Shown here in pieces: positions 1 through 12,031 of a DNA stretch of 64,000 nt; position 1 is the stretch's first letter; each line of letters begins with the position of its first letter. The notes under the pieces are model-generated. The model made no database searches and was not told the DNA's origin. It was given only the letters and a program-made list of their open reading frames with translations. Source of the stretch: Malachius bipustulatus (lineage: Eukaryota; Arthropoda; Insecta; Coleoptera; Melyridae); assembly GCA_910589415.1 (NCBI GenBank), contig CAJUUM010000036.1, forward strand, positions 357,548 through 421,547, given 5' to 3'. The position numbers and the translations under genes are program-made.

Positions 1-1308
1 TTTCCAGAGGAATTGCAGTCGTTAAAGCTCAAAAAGGTGATACATGGGAAAAGTAAGCTTGTTAAGTGGAATCCTTTTCTGGATAAAGAAGGTGTTTTGA
101 GAGTAGGTGGAAGGTTAGAATTGTCAAGGTATCCTTATCAAAAGAAACACCCAGCTATATTAGATTCCAAACATGGTCTAACAAGATTATTATTTGAATA
201 TGAGCATCTGCGTCTTCTGCATGCTGGTCCACAGCATTTGCTTGCTTCAATTAGAGAAAAGTTTTGGCCTATAGGTGGGAGAAACTTGGCTAGGAAGACT
301 GTTTATCAGTGTATTAGATGTTTTAAGGCAAATCCTACTACGAATGCTCCTATTATGGGATTATTGCCAGAAAACCGTGTTATACCTGCACCACCCTTCT
401 CTACTACAGGGGTTGATTATGCAGGTCTCTTCCTTTTGAAAAATAAACGTGGACGGGGAAGTTCTAAGTACAAGGGCTATATAGCATTATTTGTATGTTT
501 TTTAACAAAGGCTGTTCATTTAGAGCTGGTGACGGATTTGACCAGTGAAGCGTTTATTAGTACGTTTAGACGTTTTGTAGCACGTAGGGGTAAACCAGAG
601 ACTGTGTGGTCTGATAATGGAAAGAATTTTGTAGGTGCAAATCGAGAGCTGGCTGAACTCGGCAGATTTTTGATTCAGGAAAATAAAGGGTTAAGGGAAA
701 TGATAGCAAATCAAGGTACAACATGGAATTTTATTCCAGCATATTCTCCGCATATGGGTGGATTATGGGAAGCGGGAGTAAAGTCATGTAAGTCACATCT
801 GAAACGGGTGTTAGCAAATGCAAGTTTGACCTTTGAGGATATGTCGACTGTATTGTGTGAAATTGAGGCTGCTTTAAACTCCCGACCTTTGAATGCCCTA
901 TCTGCTGATCCCAGTGACCTGTCTGCCTTAACCCCCTCCCACTTTCTCCTTGGGAGACCAGCTACTGCATTGCCAGATCCAGATGTGTTGAACGTGAAGG
1001 AGTCAAGACTTGGTCACTACCAACAACTTCAGAGGCTACATCAGCATTTTTGGTCCAGGTGGTCCCGGGAGTATGTTGCGGAACTCCAAGGGCGACAAAA
1101 ATGGCGAACTTCAAATAAAGTTCTCCAACCAGGAAGTTTAGTTTTGTTACGAGAAGATAAGTTACCTCCCCTACAATGGTGTTTGGGTCGTATCAAGGCT
1201 GTTTATCCAGGTCCGGATGGTGTGTGTCGTGTGGCTTCCATTCAAACTGTTAATGGGATTGTAAAAAGAGCCTTTTCGAAGATTTGTGTCTTGCCCTTTG
1301 AAGTTTAA
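1..1308 (+). CDS. BEL/Pao retrotransposon pol, C-terminal part (integrase + DUF5641), 5' partial
   Basis: The frame is open from base 1, so the protein continues to the left of the window. Counting from the codon at base 13, an H2C2 zinc-binding segment lies at about residues 64-104 (H...H, then CIRC). The integrase core follows, with catalytic acidic residues visible at D135 (GVDYAG), D201 (WSDNG) and E253 (GGLWEAG). The last 100 residues (HYQQLQRLHQHFWSRW) match the DUF5641 domain that ends BEL/Pao polyproteins. The integrase would insert retrotransposon cDNA in the nucleus. No stop or frameshift is seen, so this end of the element may be intact. It ends 120 bases before an LTR. Family assignment rests on recognising these motifs. 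Confidence 0.9.
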   Translation, partial: FPEELQSLKLKKVIHGKSKLVKWNPFLDKEGVLRVGGRLELSRYPYQKKHPAILDSKHGLTRLLFEYEHLRLLHAGPQHLLASIREKFWPIGGRNLARKTVYQCIRCFKANPTTNAPIMGLLPENRVIPAPPFSTTGVDYAGLFLLKNKRGRGSSKYKGYIALFVCFLTKAVHLELVTDLTSEAFISTFRRFVARRGKPETVWSDNGKNFVGANRELAELGRFLIQENKGLREMIANQGTTWNFIPAYSPHMGGLWEAGVKSCKSHLKRVLANASLTFEDMSTVLCEIEAALNSRPLNALSADPSDLSALTPSHFLLGRPATALPDPDVLNVKESRLGHYQQLQRLHQHFWSRWSREYVAELQGRQKWRTSNKVLQPGSLVLLREDKLPPLQWCLGRIKAVYPGPDGVCRVASIQTVNGIVKRAFSKICVLPFEV

Positions 1309-1428
1309 ACTGTTGTGGTTATGAAATGAGAATTTTACTACATTTACTATTGTATGATTATGTTAAGTTGTAAATTGTATCTTTTACTGGTTTTTGAAAG
1401 TGCCTAGCCCTTTCAATGTCGGGGGCTA

Positions 1429-1650
1429 TGTTACGTTTTATGATAATTTGTATAATGCGGCAACGCTGTTGAGTCGAGTGACGAGGGATGAAAAGTCTCG
1501 TCTCGAGGTATTCACTGAGAAACTGTTGGTGAAGAAGGAATGTTAAAAATGTTACGAGGGTTGCAAGTTGTGTTATGTTTTTGAAGTTAAAATAAAGTTA
1601 ATTATACAGTCCACTGTTCCAAGTTGTTTTAATACTTGTATAAGTCTACA
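1429..1650 (+). repeat. 3' LTR of the BEL/Pao element
   Basis: A purine-rich tract (gggggct) at about 1421-1427 immediately precedes a TGTTACG start, as expected for a polypurine tract and LTR. An AATAAA signal lies near 1591. The right edge is ambiguous because a mariner-like inverted repeat begins in the same bases. The matching 5' LTR would lie outside the window, so this is inferred from position and signals only. Confidence 0.6.
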
Positions 1651-2375
1651 AGAAACCGTTCAAGCTCTATGACAAACTTTGACAGATGGTAGGTTGCTTG
1701 ATTATTTTTTTTAATAAACATGGGTCCGATTCGTTTTTGTTTAGAAGTTACAAGCATTTAACCTTTATTAACAATCAACAATAAAAATTTAAATTAAATG
1801 ATAATCACAAAACTTAAGACTATAAAAATTGTTCGAAATGTCCACCCTCAGCTTGAATGCAAGCCTCACATCGACGAACTAAAGATTCGGTCACTCGAAG
1901 AATGAGATTTGGATCATTTCTTATTTGGTTAGCTGCATCTTGAATTCTTTCAAGTAACTGCTGATGGGTAACGATTTCAACATGGTAGACCAGCTGCTTC
2001 ATGTGTCCCCATAAATAAAAATCCAGAGGATTCAGATCGGGAGAACGAGGTGGCCATGATATTGGACCTCCTTGACCTATCCATTTATTCGGGAAATGTT
2101 CATTTAGCCAAGCAGCAACTTGTCTTCCTCTATGTGGTGGTGCACCGTCATGCTGATACCACATATTTTGAATAATGTTGAGTTGCACGTCATCAATAAA
2201 CTCTAAAAGGTCGTGTTCTAAGAAATGTCTATACTGAAAAAATTACGATTCTTTAAATGCTTGTAACTTCTAAACAAAAACGAATCGGACCCATGTTTAT
2301 TAAAAAAAATATGTTTAAAATCAAGCAACCTACCATCTGTCAAAGTTTGTCATAGAGCTTGTAGAACATCCTGTA
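1647..2375 (-). mobile_element. Truncated mariner-like (Tc1/mariner superfamily) transposon
   Basis: Two inverted repeats of roughly 100 bp, at 1661-1760 and 2253-2361, read the same on opposite strands (caagctctatgacaaacttt and onward). Both ends extend to TACA-type termini. Between them is only the C-terminal part of a transposase on the minus strand. At about 730 bp this is an internally deleted, non-autonomous copy. It sits directly against the BEL/Pao LTR. Confidence 0.8.
1820..2188 (-). pseudogene. Mariner-like transposase, C-terminal fragment
   Basis: The 122 residues contain the second and third acidic positions of a DDD/E transposase. They are D14 in YQHDGAPPH and D51 in WPPRSPDLNPLDFYLWG, with 36 residues between them. 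The N-terminal helix-turn-helix and the first catalytic Asp are absent, so it cannot be active. This type is common in insects, often annotated with DUF4817. The reading is clear; the exact family is less certain. Confidence 0.85.
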
Positions 2376-5300
2376 TATTGGTAGTTAAAGAATGGCTAGA
2401 AAGCATGTCAATTATCGTGGATGTCACAATAATTAATTCACAATCAAGACAAGGAGAAATTAGGATTTTGTGCAAACAGTAGCGTTACCACCTATAGACT
2501 CCACCGTTTGCACACAGACGAAGAGAAGGAAATTTCTTCCATTTCTGGGCGGTATGAGGGAAATCAAATATTTCCCCAGGACAAGCGGTTTTCACAGCAT
2601 CCAAGCGTAAGGGTTAGTCAGATGCTCTCGGCCAATGTAACTAAGAGATTGTGCCCATCATAATATTCGTGCTGAACCGAATATGAAACGCTTGTTCTGG
2701 AAATGAGCTAATCGTCAGTTTAGCTCATGTAAATTGTAACTTGGCTAGATATACCTACCCAAAAAGAACGAATTAATCATCTCAAATAATCGTTTTACGT
2801 AATCAAGAACTCAACTAGCAGACGAATTACGTTGTAAATCTGAAGTAGATTTTTATAGGGAAATAAACGTTGTTGCAATTTAGGCCGCACACCCTCAACG
2901 TCACAAATTGATGATGTAAATCTCCTCCGAGCTAGTCTCAAACGACAACCAACAAACATGCTTCCTGCTTGGCTGGAGCGCTTCAAGCTTCAATTATATG
3001 CTCCCAAAGTTAATAAACAGAATTATTCCGGTACGGTGTATTAGTAAAAAGCATCATAAAATGTGTTTATGAGTTCAGTAATGTCAACCTAATCGAAGGG
3101 TTAAAATGTTGACTGACCTCCCGAGCTAATCACAAAATAATAGGTAACATTTGAATTCATTAATAATAAGCTTGCTTATATAATATAAACGGGGTCATTA
3201 AATTTGCCGAGTACAAGAAATTCATACCTCGATAAGGATCATATATTATCTACATGTGTTACATATTTAAACTGATATGAAACTAGAGTAAAGTTGGTGA
3301 CACTAAATTGTTTAGCCTCTCGAGAGCGAGAAAATTTTGCAAAGGATGAAAACAGAGGTCAATGTAATATAGGTGTGAAAAAACATTGAATAAGCTTTAG
3401 CCGAATGTGAAAAAGGTGTCAAATCAAAAATAATAATAATTGATGATTAATAAATCTCAAATGGTACTCGCTCATGGAATAAATATAATAATTAGATGGA
3501 CCAGTATTAAAATCAAATTAAAGTGAAAATAATTCTAATCGAATCACACCAGTATTATTGCTATAAAAACTAATATCTAGTTTAAAGTATAGGTATCACT
3601 GGTAGGTGTCATTCAACAAAATAATACTCAAGGTATAGGTAGCGTTCATGTTGGGTTGTAGTTTAGCTTTAAGAACCTATCAGTTATGATACAAATTTAA
3701 AATCATTCAACTTATTTATATCTAATAAGAATATAGAAAACATCATAATTTATGCTTGCTGTTAGGAATACGTTAAAAATAAAAATAATTGGAATAAATC
3801 TATTTAAAAATAAATATTTAAAACAGACTAATAATTTTCGTTGGTTCTTATCAGAGGAACCCAATAACGGAGCCGCCATCGGTCCTGATGTGACATGCAC
3901 AGACAGGTGATGGTGCCGGCTAACATGCTCGTGTGCTAGTCGCTTTGATTATTTTGTTTTAAATAAACGACACACGTTTATGAAGAGGGTGGATAGGGTG
4001 GCGAGTAATTGGCAGCTGGATTGTGGTGAATATTATATCTTAAATTCTATCACTGAATGTTGGTACAGTTGAGAAGAGTATAGTCACCACTGGTAAAGCG
4101 GCTCACACAACTCTAGCCCACCCCAGATAATCTGAAATAACAAGTCATATAGCAGCCGTATATGATAAAATTATTAGATGAAAAATGAGAAGAGCTGCCT
4201 ACATAGGTAGGTATATAGATACCTACATGAGAACATGGTATAGGTACACCGTCCGTGTTTGTCATAGCTAATAATTAGATAACAACTAAAATATTTATAG
4301 ACTTGGCCAGCAATACGTAAACCGTTAGAGGATGAATGTAGAAAAATCATCCAGCCTCAGTCTAGAGCAGTGTAAAGATTGGATCGATGCATACATTTAC
4401 ATGATCTGTTTATACCTACAACGAAGTGACTGATCTGATAATAATATTGTCAAAGGAGATTGGCAATGATTTGATCGGTCATCGCTCTGTATAAAAAAAA
4501 AATCGTCCAATGCCTTTTTTCGCTTCCAAACAGCCTGTAGACAGAGATGCCGCTACCAGTGAATATATAATTCATTATAGATGATATAGGAGGAAAAGAA
4601 ATCACGCGAAATATAAGTTCATTATATTGATAGTATTTTAATACTAAATAGCTATACGCCAATATAGATACATAATACTCTACATATCTTTAATATAATA
4701 ATTATTATTAGTAAATGAAGAAATAATAATTATAATATGCGAATAGGCGGAAATTATTGCACTTTATTCCGCTGATCAAGAATTGCCTCGGTTATAGAAA
4801 TTCATAAATTCGTTAACATCAACTCGAATGGAAAATGCAAACATACCGTAAAATAAGCCGAATGATGGGTGCATTCACAAGCATAGGTAATATGGATACC
4901 TATGGTACGATTCAGTCACAAGTGATGTCATACTAACCGTTCGAATTAAGATTAATCATTTCACCAGAAAATGTCAAACAGTTAAATGTCAAGGTGTGAA
5001 CGAGCGTAAATTAATGAAGGAAACATTCAAACAATGAATTGAATGGTTTAAGTCAGTTTGAGAGCCACTGACTACTACATAAAATTTATTCACGTAATAA
5101 CATTTCATCCTTTAAGCTGTCCATTTAATTCTCATTCAAAACTTATGTTGACATATACTCATTTATGCGGGATGGAGTGTTTAGACAAACTGGACGGTTA
5201 CTATAAAAACCACGTATATGAAACGAAATAAATTGAACTATCAGAAGACTTTTTAAACTTAATTGTACCATAATATAAACACATGGAAGCCGGCCTAGAC

Positions 5301-6786
5301 TATATCAGATCGCTTCACAATCGGTTCCGATCAATGAAGATTATTATAATTAAATCCAACTCGATTATCAAGTTTTGCAATTTGGGTACAGATTGAACAG
5401 GCTTGAAAATAATTTTAGATCAAATCAATATCTCGAGCGGATCACGTATCGAATAAAAAATCAACAAGCGCATCAATCGCATAAATATGCATATTGACGC
5501 GGTGAATATAATTATGAACATTTTTTTGCCAATATTAAAATTGACATTGTAAAATATTTCATGGTTAAAGGTTACTTATAGTGATCTTCTTTGAATATTT
5601 CATGTCAGCACCATCCCGAATGTTATCATAAATGATCACAAATATTTAGCAGCTTTTACCACGATTCTACCCATTCCACACCGATCTATTAATAATAATA
5701 TAAAAAATAAAAATAATAAAAAATATAAAATGATAAATTTTATCATACTAGCCGAAAACCATTCTTCAGATCCTGTCAATTTAAGTTCGAAACGATCGTT
5801 ACTACTCAAACGCAATACCAGATATCTACCTATCACGAAAATTCTCTAGATTGGAAACGGCAACCTGAAACGGCGTGATAAGAAGGGATTATTTACAACA
5901 TTGAATGATTCCATGTAGATGATAACGCCACAGCATAAATTGAGGGATTTTTTTGTAAATATTATTTCATCTCCAGCATAGCCTCCTTAGACATGAGAAA
6001 TTATGAGGGAAAAGTGACAACGCTGCACACCGCAGAGTGTAATTATTTTATAGTGCGCTATGCCTATAGTTTTTTTATCATGAACGTTCAGTTATCAAGA
6101 CAGGCGACTTTAAAACGTTGCCACATTGAGAATAATTTATCGGACTCGAGAGGAATACTGTTCAATTTGTAAATGCTAGTAGTTCTGATGCTGATAATGA
6201 AAAATTAAAGACAAACACTATGATGATGTGAAGTAATGTTTTTTCCAGTGGAAGTTGCTTAAATTTGAGTGTCATGTTGATTTCAGTTATAGAAAAGGGT
6301 GTTAAAAGAAGCCGGGATATTTTTTTATTTTTTTTTTATTATAATATACTAAAGGTAAATAAAACAATTAAAGTTGTATAAGAGCGTGAAATAAAGATTG
6401 GGTTGAATTTATTATATGATTATTATGAGGTTTGTGAAAACAATAGCATAATAGAAAACGATAGTCTACTGAGAAATTTTAATTTGACTTTTTTTTTCGA
6501 GACGGTTTGGGTGTGCCGTTCAAAGTGAGGAATGATTTCTATGGAGTTTTTCTTAACTTTTCAAATTCGATAACAGTTTTTCAGAAGCATCGTCAGAAAA
6601 TTAACTTTTTCAACAAAGACCATGGGGGCAAAAAATTTCAAGTCCGGTCCTGGATTTTTAATTAACTCAGAAGGTGGTTTTGATAAGTTTCCGGAATGCA
6701 CCATCCCTAGTAAATTTCGACAAAACATCTTTAGCCGTTTCATAAATATCGCCTATCAAAGCTTTGTACTTGAGACATAAAACTTC
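2376..6786. other. Non-coding AT-rich stretch, no gene recognised
   Basis: No frame here resembles a known protein; the open frames are 60-70 codons, as expected by chance. Short taggta-type motifs occur. I see no paired terminal repeats, RNA gene or transposase fragment. It could be intergenic DNA, intron, or decayed transposon sequence. Confidence 0.5.
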
Positions 6787-7054
6787 GCAATTTTCAATTT
6801 TCAAAGCATCTTACATTGAAAACGGCTCAAGATATTTAAAAACGGCTTACATGTCCCTATCTTAACTTTTTACAAGGTATCCTACCATGTGGTTTAAATT
6901 TTTATACAGGGTGATGAAAATTAACAGATTTTTCATCACCCTGTAGAAAAATCTAAACTACATAATAGTAAAAAGTTAAGATAGGGACATGTAAGCCGTT
7001 TTTAAATATCTTGAGCCGTTTGCAATGTAAGATGCTTTGAAAATTGAAAATTGC
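6787..7054. repeat. Large imperfect palindrome (foldback)
   Basis: The left arm starting gcaattttcaattttcaaag at 6787 is repeated inverted at 7031-7054. Pairing continues inward (acatgtccctatcttaac against its complement near 6980) to a central cagggtgatgaaaa / tttcatcaccctg pair at 6907-6943. Arms are about 130 bp. The centre resembles the CAGGGTG tips of mariner-like MITEs, but facing inward. Confidence 0.8.
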
Positions 7055-7369
7055 TATTTTCAATTATTGTTTATAACTCATAAACTACTCAACCTAAGTT
7101 CCAATTGTGAAAATCACCTGTATTCGATTTTGCCAGGCAATTTAAAAACACAATAATATAAAGGGTGTCCCCGTTAAAATAACGAAGTAGGTGTCAACTT
7201 CCGGTATTTCCGGAAGTGCGACCATCTTGAAAATATTTTCATCGTATTTCGCATAGTCATTTATGTTTGGAAAATTATCATTTTGAAACTGTAGGATCAA
7301 TATTTCCCAAGATATGGCCGCTGTCCATTCTTAAATGCCCACCCGGTACATCCTTTAGTAAAACTCTTC
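7055..7369. other. Non-coding; possible MITE debris
   Basis: This stretch contains gggtgtccccgt near 7162 and acccggtacatcc near 7342, which look like tips of small transposons. No paired structure could be shown. No coding frame. Confidence 0.3.
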
Positions 7370-7527
7370 AGTCATCAAATCCACCTCCAATCTCCAACAG
7401 TCCTAACAGCCACGAATACGGGCCCGACTTCTAGTTCAGCTAATAATAATAACATAGTCCCCACAAACGTACCATCATGTTCATCGTCATCTGGGGCCGA
7501 TGGTGAGGTAAAAACCTCAGACACTTA

Positions 7528-8837
7528 AATAATAATAATAATAATAATAATCTTTATTTTTCTAGAATATTACATTCTTTATAACTAATACCATAATATA
7601 TGTATAATACTTAATTAAATCTACACTAAATCAAACGTACTTTCCTATACATTTTTCTTACTAGCTAATTGTTCGGATTTTTTATGTACTCACTTAGCAG
7701 TCTTTTAAACGCATTCAAATTTGTTTCATTTTTTAACTTTGTTGGTAAACAATTATATAAATCAAAACTTTTATAGAAAAATGAGTTTCTATGTAACTCA
7801 TTTATTGGTCTCATTAGCGCCAAATGTTCGTCATTTCTAAGTTGCATTTCATAATTTCTGTCCTTTTTATAACTGATATATTTTCTTAAGTAATTCGGAA
7901 ATCCTTGATTATTAACTATATTAAACACCATCTTAATACTATTATACTTTATTCTTTGTTCGACCGACATCCATCCTAAGCTATCAAGCATATCAGAAAT
8001 ATGGGCTCTTCTATTAACTTTTAAAACTGTCCTCATTAATTTGTTCTGTAATTTTTGTAACCTGTCAATTTGATTCTTACTAAACGATAACATAATAGAC
8101 GGAACGTATTCATAATAACAACAAATCATTGACCTAGCTACCATGATTTTCTGCGAGTAATCAAGTTTGTTTTTTAGTCTACTCAATACACCTATTCTTT
8201 GTGCTATTTTCCTACAAATATAATCTGTGTGTTCTTTAAAATTCAACTTATCATCTATGATTACACCTAAGTATTTCATATTTTCTGCAATATCAATCTT
8301 TTTACCGTCTACTACAATATCAACTGTTTTATTCACTTTTGTATTTCTTGTTAAAATCATCGATTTTGTTTTCTCCATATTCAGTTTTAATTTATTATAA
8401 TACAAGTATTCCACTATTCTATCTAAATCCCTGTTCATTTTGTTCACTAAATCATTTATGTCGTTACCACTTACATACAATAATGTATCATCCGCAAACA
8501 TTTTAATGCTGCAGTATTCCAAAGCTCTTTTAATGTCATTGATATACAATATGAACAATAACGGCCCTAACACTGTTCCCTGGGGAACTCCTACATTTAT
8601 ATGTTTTTTACTGGATAGTATCCCGTTTACAAGTACTTGTTGTGTTCTATCCTCCAGGAAGCTTCTTATCACTGATAGCCCTTCATGTTTGAAACCGTAT
8701 TTCTCTAATTTATTTAATAAAATGGTCCTATCTATTGTCTCAAATGCACGTTTAAAGTCTAGAAACACTGCAATTGTAATCTTGCCCATGCTCATTCGCT
8801 CTTTCCACTCATTGATTAGAGTGATTTTCTCTGAAAC
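7528..8837 (-). mobile_element. 5'-truncated LINE (non-LTR retrotransposon) with ATT-repeat tail
   Basis: A minus-strand reverse transcriptase frame is followed by a 3' region with AATAAA-like sequence and an (ATT)n tail at 7528-7552. The element is flanked by CACTTA and interrupts hAT coding sequence. The 5' end is cut inside the RT domain, the usual outcome of incomplete target-primed reverse transcription. Confidence 0.85.
7665..8837 (-). pseudogene. LINE reverse transcriptase, N-terminally truncated
   Basis: About 390 residues. RT motifs in order are VFLDFKRAFETID, a VPQGTVLGPLLF block, and MFADDTLLY containing the catalytic Asp pair. A thumb and C-terminal region with LGVIIDDKLNF follow. 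The reading frame is intact to its stop, but the endonuclease and the first RT motifs are missing. It belongs with Jockey/CR1-like LINEs by general appearance; the clade is not settled. Confidence 0.85.
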
Positions 8838-8843
8838 CACTTA

Positions 8844-9358
8844 TAAAAGACTTCAGCAGCAAATCATAACCGCATTTGCGCCCAAGAAATTAAATGTTGA
8901 ATCCTCAAAGCATGTAACGGAGAAGTTACTTTTAATGTTCACGAAAGACATTCAACCTTTTCGGATCGTGGAAGATCTTAAACCCTTTATATGTTTTGCC
9001 AAGCCGACACACCATCTCCAAAACTCTCATACCGGCGAAATATGAAGAATGTTTCAATAAGTGCAAAGAGGAGATTCAAAAAGTAAAGAATGTGTGCATC
9101 ACTACCGACTGTTGGACCTCCAGAAATACCGATAATTTCATTGGAATAACAGCGCATTATACATATAAATGAAAATTATGAGCTACGATCAATTTTACTA
9201 AAATGTGCTCACATGAAAGGACAACACACAAGTGAAAATTTGGCAAAGGAAATATCAAATATCACTGATGAATGGGGCATCAGCCAAAAAGTAATTTTTC
9301 AGTTTCAGACAGTGCAGCAAACATTAAGAAGGCACTAAGTATTAATATCGGATGGAAA
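8844..9358 (+). pseudogene. hAT transposase, N-terminal and catalytic-D segment
   Basis: Readable hAT blocks include FTKDIQPFRIVED, then after a frameshift LPSR.TISKTLIPAKYEE, then ITTDCWTSRNTDNF (first catalytic Asp), and further on VSDSAANIKKAL (second Asp region). At least one frameshift near 8990 and one stop near 9170 break it. The segment ends exactly at the LTR-like insertion and continues at 12032. Confidence 0.8.
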
Positions 9359-9362
9359 CACT

Positions 9363-12027
9363 TGTGACGTTCTCGGGCTCGCTGGGAAATTCACGGATCG
9401 AATGCAGATGGAGTTCGGCGGATTGCTCGGGCGCCAGATTTTTAGTAAGGGTTTACTCCCTGGGGAAAAAGTTTTCGCTAAGTACTTCCCAATTGCCTGA
9501 GTCGCACAAATGATACGTCTATCGTATCCTTGTCCCTAAAAGGCAGCTCAATGGAGAAACGGAAACGCCAGGGGTCAGATGAAGTTATCACTGAAGACGA
9601 TGTATTCAATAAAACGGGCTTTAATCGCTTATTGAACGTCCCTTGTACCTTCCCGTGGAGCGGAGATGTAAGCGAAGTGAATATCGTTCGGCGGTGCCGG
9701 TGCTGGTGCGGGTCCGACTGGCTATTATAATTCCTGCGAGAGGGTTCCTTACCTTTTTCCTCACTCTCGTTTAACCTAAGACGGTCAATTGAGCGAAATA
9801 TTTGGGAAACACAGAAAGGCCCACATTTTCCTGAATTATTATTTATTGATACAAAATAAATCGTTATAACATCCACAGAATTTTGCCACCAGAATTAAAT
9901 GCCGTTACGGGGAACAAAAATTTATTGTCACAAATATTACAGTTTATTGGAATTTTTTTTACAAGTATAAATTTATGAAAATATCCACGTACGTGACGTG
10001 TACAAAAAGCACAACTATTCTGCTGATTATTACAACCTACCAAAAAAATTCTAAGTTTAATTTTACGGAAAAATTCACGTACGTGACGTGTACAAAAAGC
10101 AAAACTATTTTTCCGGTTCTCATGACCTACGGAAGAAAGTTCTAAGTTAAATTTTACAGAAAAATTCATGTACGTAACGTGTACAAAAAGCAAAACTATT
10201 TTGCCGGTTCTTGTGACCTACGGAAGAAAATTCTAAGTTAAATTTTACAGAAAAATTCATGTACGTAACGTGTACAAAAAGCAAAACTATTCTGCTGATT
10301 ATTACAACCTACCAAAAAAATTCTAAGTTTAATTTTACGGAAAAATTCACGTACGTGACGTGTACAAAAAGCAAAACTATTTTTCCGGTTCTCGTGACCT
10401 ACGGAAGAAAGTTCTAAGTTAAATTTTACAGAAAAATTCACGTACGTAACGTGTACAAAAAGCAAAACTATTTTTCCGGTTCTCGTGACCTACGGAAGAA
10501 AGTTCTAAGTTAAATTTTACAGAAAAATTCATGTACGTAACGTGTACAAAAAGCAAAACTATTTTGCCGGTTCTTGTGACCTACGGAAGAAAATTCTAAG
10601 TTAAATTTTACAGAAAAATTCATGTACGTAACGTGTACAAAAAGCAAAATCATTTCGTTGATTAATATACAACCTATTAAAAAAAAAATTTAAATTTATA
10701 AAATGAAACAAAGTACCTACCTACCTACGGAAAAATATTTACAAATACCAAACTAGACCTAATTCAACTTCAAAATAAAAAAAACAATATATACAAAATT
10801 AGACAGCTACCTACGGGAAAATATATTTACAATTAAACACTCGAATGAGGATCACCGTGAGGCGGCACTGTGTCCTGGGAGGACAACCAATTAATACCAA
10901 ATTTAAATGCAATAAATCGGACTTGGCCCGTGAGAGGACGATCAAAAATTACCCAACTGTACCTATCTATCGAAACTGGTCGGCGGCTCTAATTGATATC
11001 GCATAAGCGTCGAGGCGGGGTTCCAGGAGATGACGGGCGCTTTCAGGAAAGGTACTAGGTACAAGTTAAAATTGATTCACCGGTTACCCAGCCACCAGGG
11101 GAGGTCGCTTGCACCGCTTACCCTACAGCTAGAAATGCTAGTGACCCCGCTGCTATATGGCCTTCGGAGAATAGGGGGAAATTTACTTGGCGTATCTCGG
11201 GGTGGTTAATGGTCAGGAGGCACAGGAGGGTTGAATCGGCGGTACCAGAAATGAATAACATTTATATAGAAACACCTACCTTCTATCTGGGTATCGAGGG
11301 TGTCGGGCAATTGGTTGGCACGATCGTGTGGCGGCAAAAAGAAAACTCACACAAACTTGACTCGAATGGCCTTACGCTATTATCGCGACTTGGGAACTTG
11401 TTATTAATCGGGACTTTCTATGATTCGCGTCGGCACGGTTCGCTGCGGCTAATACGGAAGGCGTCGGTCGGCGGTTTCTGTAAACGGCACCCCACTATAG
11501 TACTAACGTAGTCCACGACGGAAAAATGAAAGAGCTACACCGCGTAAAACGACGGAAAATCAAAGAGGACGCTAACAATCCCGGCACCCATATTTATACC
11601 CTTCCTATCTGCTTGTACCCGCTATCAAAAAGCAAAAACGGGCACGCCACTTTTTCCGAACCGTTCGTTAGATTATTCTGGAAAGGCTACGCGAAAACGG
11701 TCGCTAACTGCACCGATTCAGTTGGCAATAAATTTCAACTCCGTGTATAAAAAATCTCAAAACTTTCATGAAAATAAAATTCGTGTTGCCGGCTCGCGGA
11801 TTCATGCTATTTATTAAAATTATAATAATTACTGTTCGGCTTTTCATAAAAATTACATTTTCATCATTATTACCTACTATGAAAATGAAGATGGAAAATA
11901 GTTTATTTCATGAAACTTGATTTGAATAATATGATTTTGATAATTAACTATTGCATTTTGATTGAATTTAAATTTCTTGAATGTTATATAATCAAAAACG
12001 AAGTCGAAAATACGCGACTTCGTTACA
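9363..12027. mobile_element. LTR-like insertion of 2665 bp (possible solo LTR), unclassified
   Basis: The insert starts TGTGACGTTC and ends TTCGTTACA, the TG...CA ends of an LTR, and is bounded by the 4-bp duplication CACT. No reverse transcriptase, integrase or gag is recognised inside. The short frames at 9530-9730, 11209-11511 and 11526-11750 have no recognisable domain. The right end carries a 10-bp stem hairpin (aacgaagtcg ... cgacttcgtt). A TATA-like tatttatacc lies near 11588. Its start resembles that of the 1.42-kb LTR at 23767. It may be a very long solo LTR or a non-autonomous element. Confidence 0.6.
9986..10710. repeat. Tandem array: eight copies of a 90-91 bp unit
   Basis: The core acgtacgtgacgtgtac (or a close variant) occurs at 9987, 10077, 10168, 10259, 10349, 10440, 10531 and 10622, a spacing of 90 or 91. 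Units fall into three variants by their middle (ctgctgattattac, ttttccggttctc, tttgccggttcttg), in the order A, B, C, A, B, B, C, then a diverged copy. That implies duplication of multi-unit blocks. Each core contains ACGTACGT and a TGACGTG-like sequence. Confidence 0.9.
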
Positions 12028-12031
12028 CACT

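Noticed and set aside
2376..6786. Possible host exons in small open frames (2795, 3712, 4450, 5636, 6561)
   Set aside because: All under 75 codons in AT-rich DNA, with no domain, codon signal or convincing splice arrangement.
8440..9045. Forward frame of 201 codons
   Set aside because: Most of it is the reverse strand of the LINE RT; only the end is true hAT coding, which I annotated separately.
9986..10710. CRISPR-like array
   Set aside because: The whole 90-bp unit repeats with no unique spacers; this is a satellite-type array in an insect retroelement.
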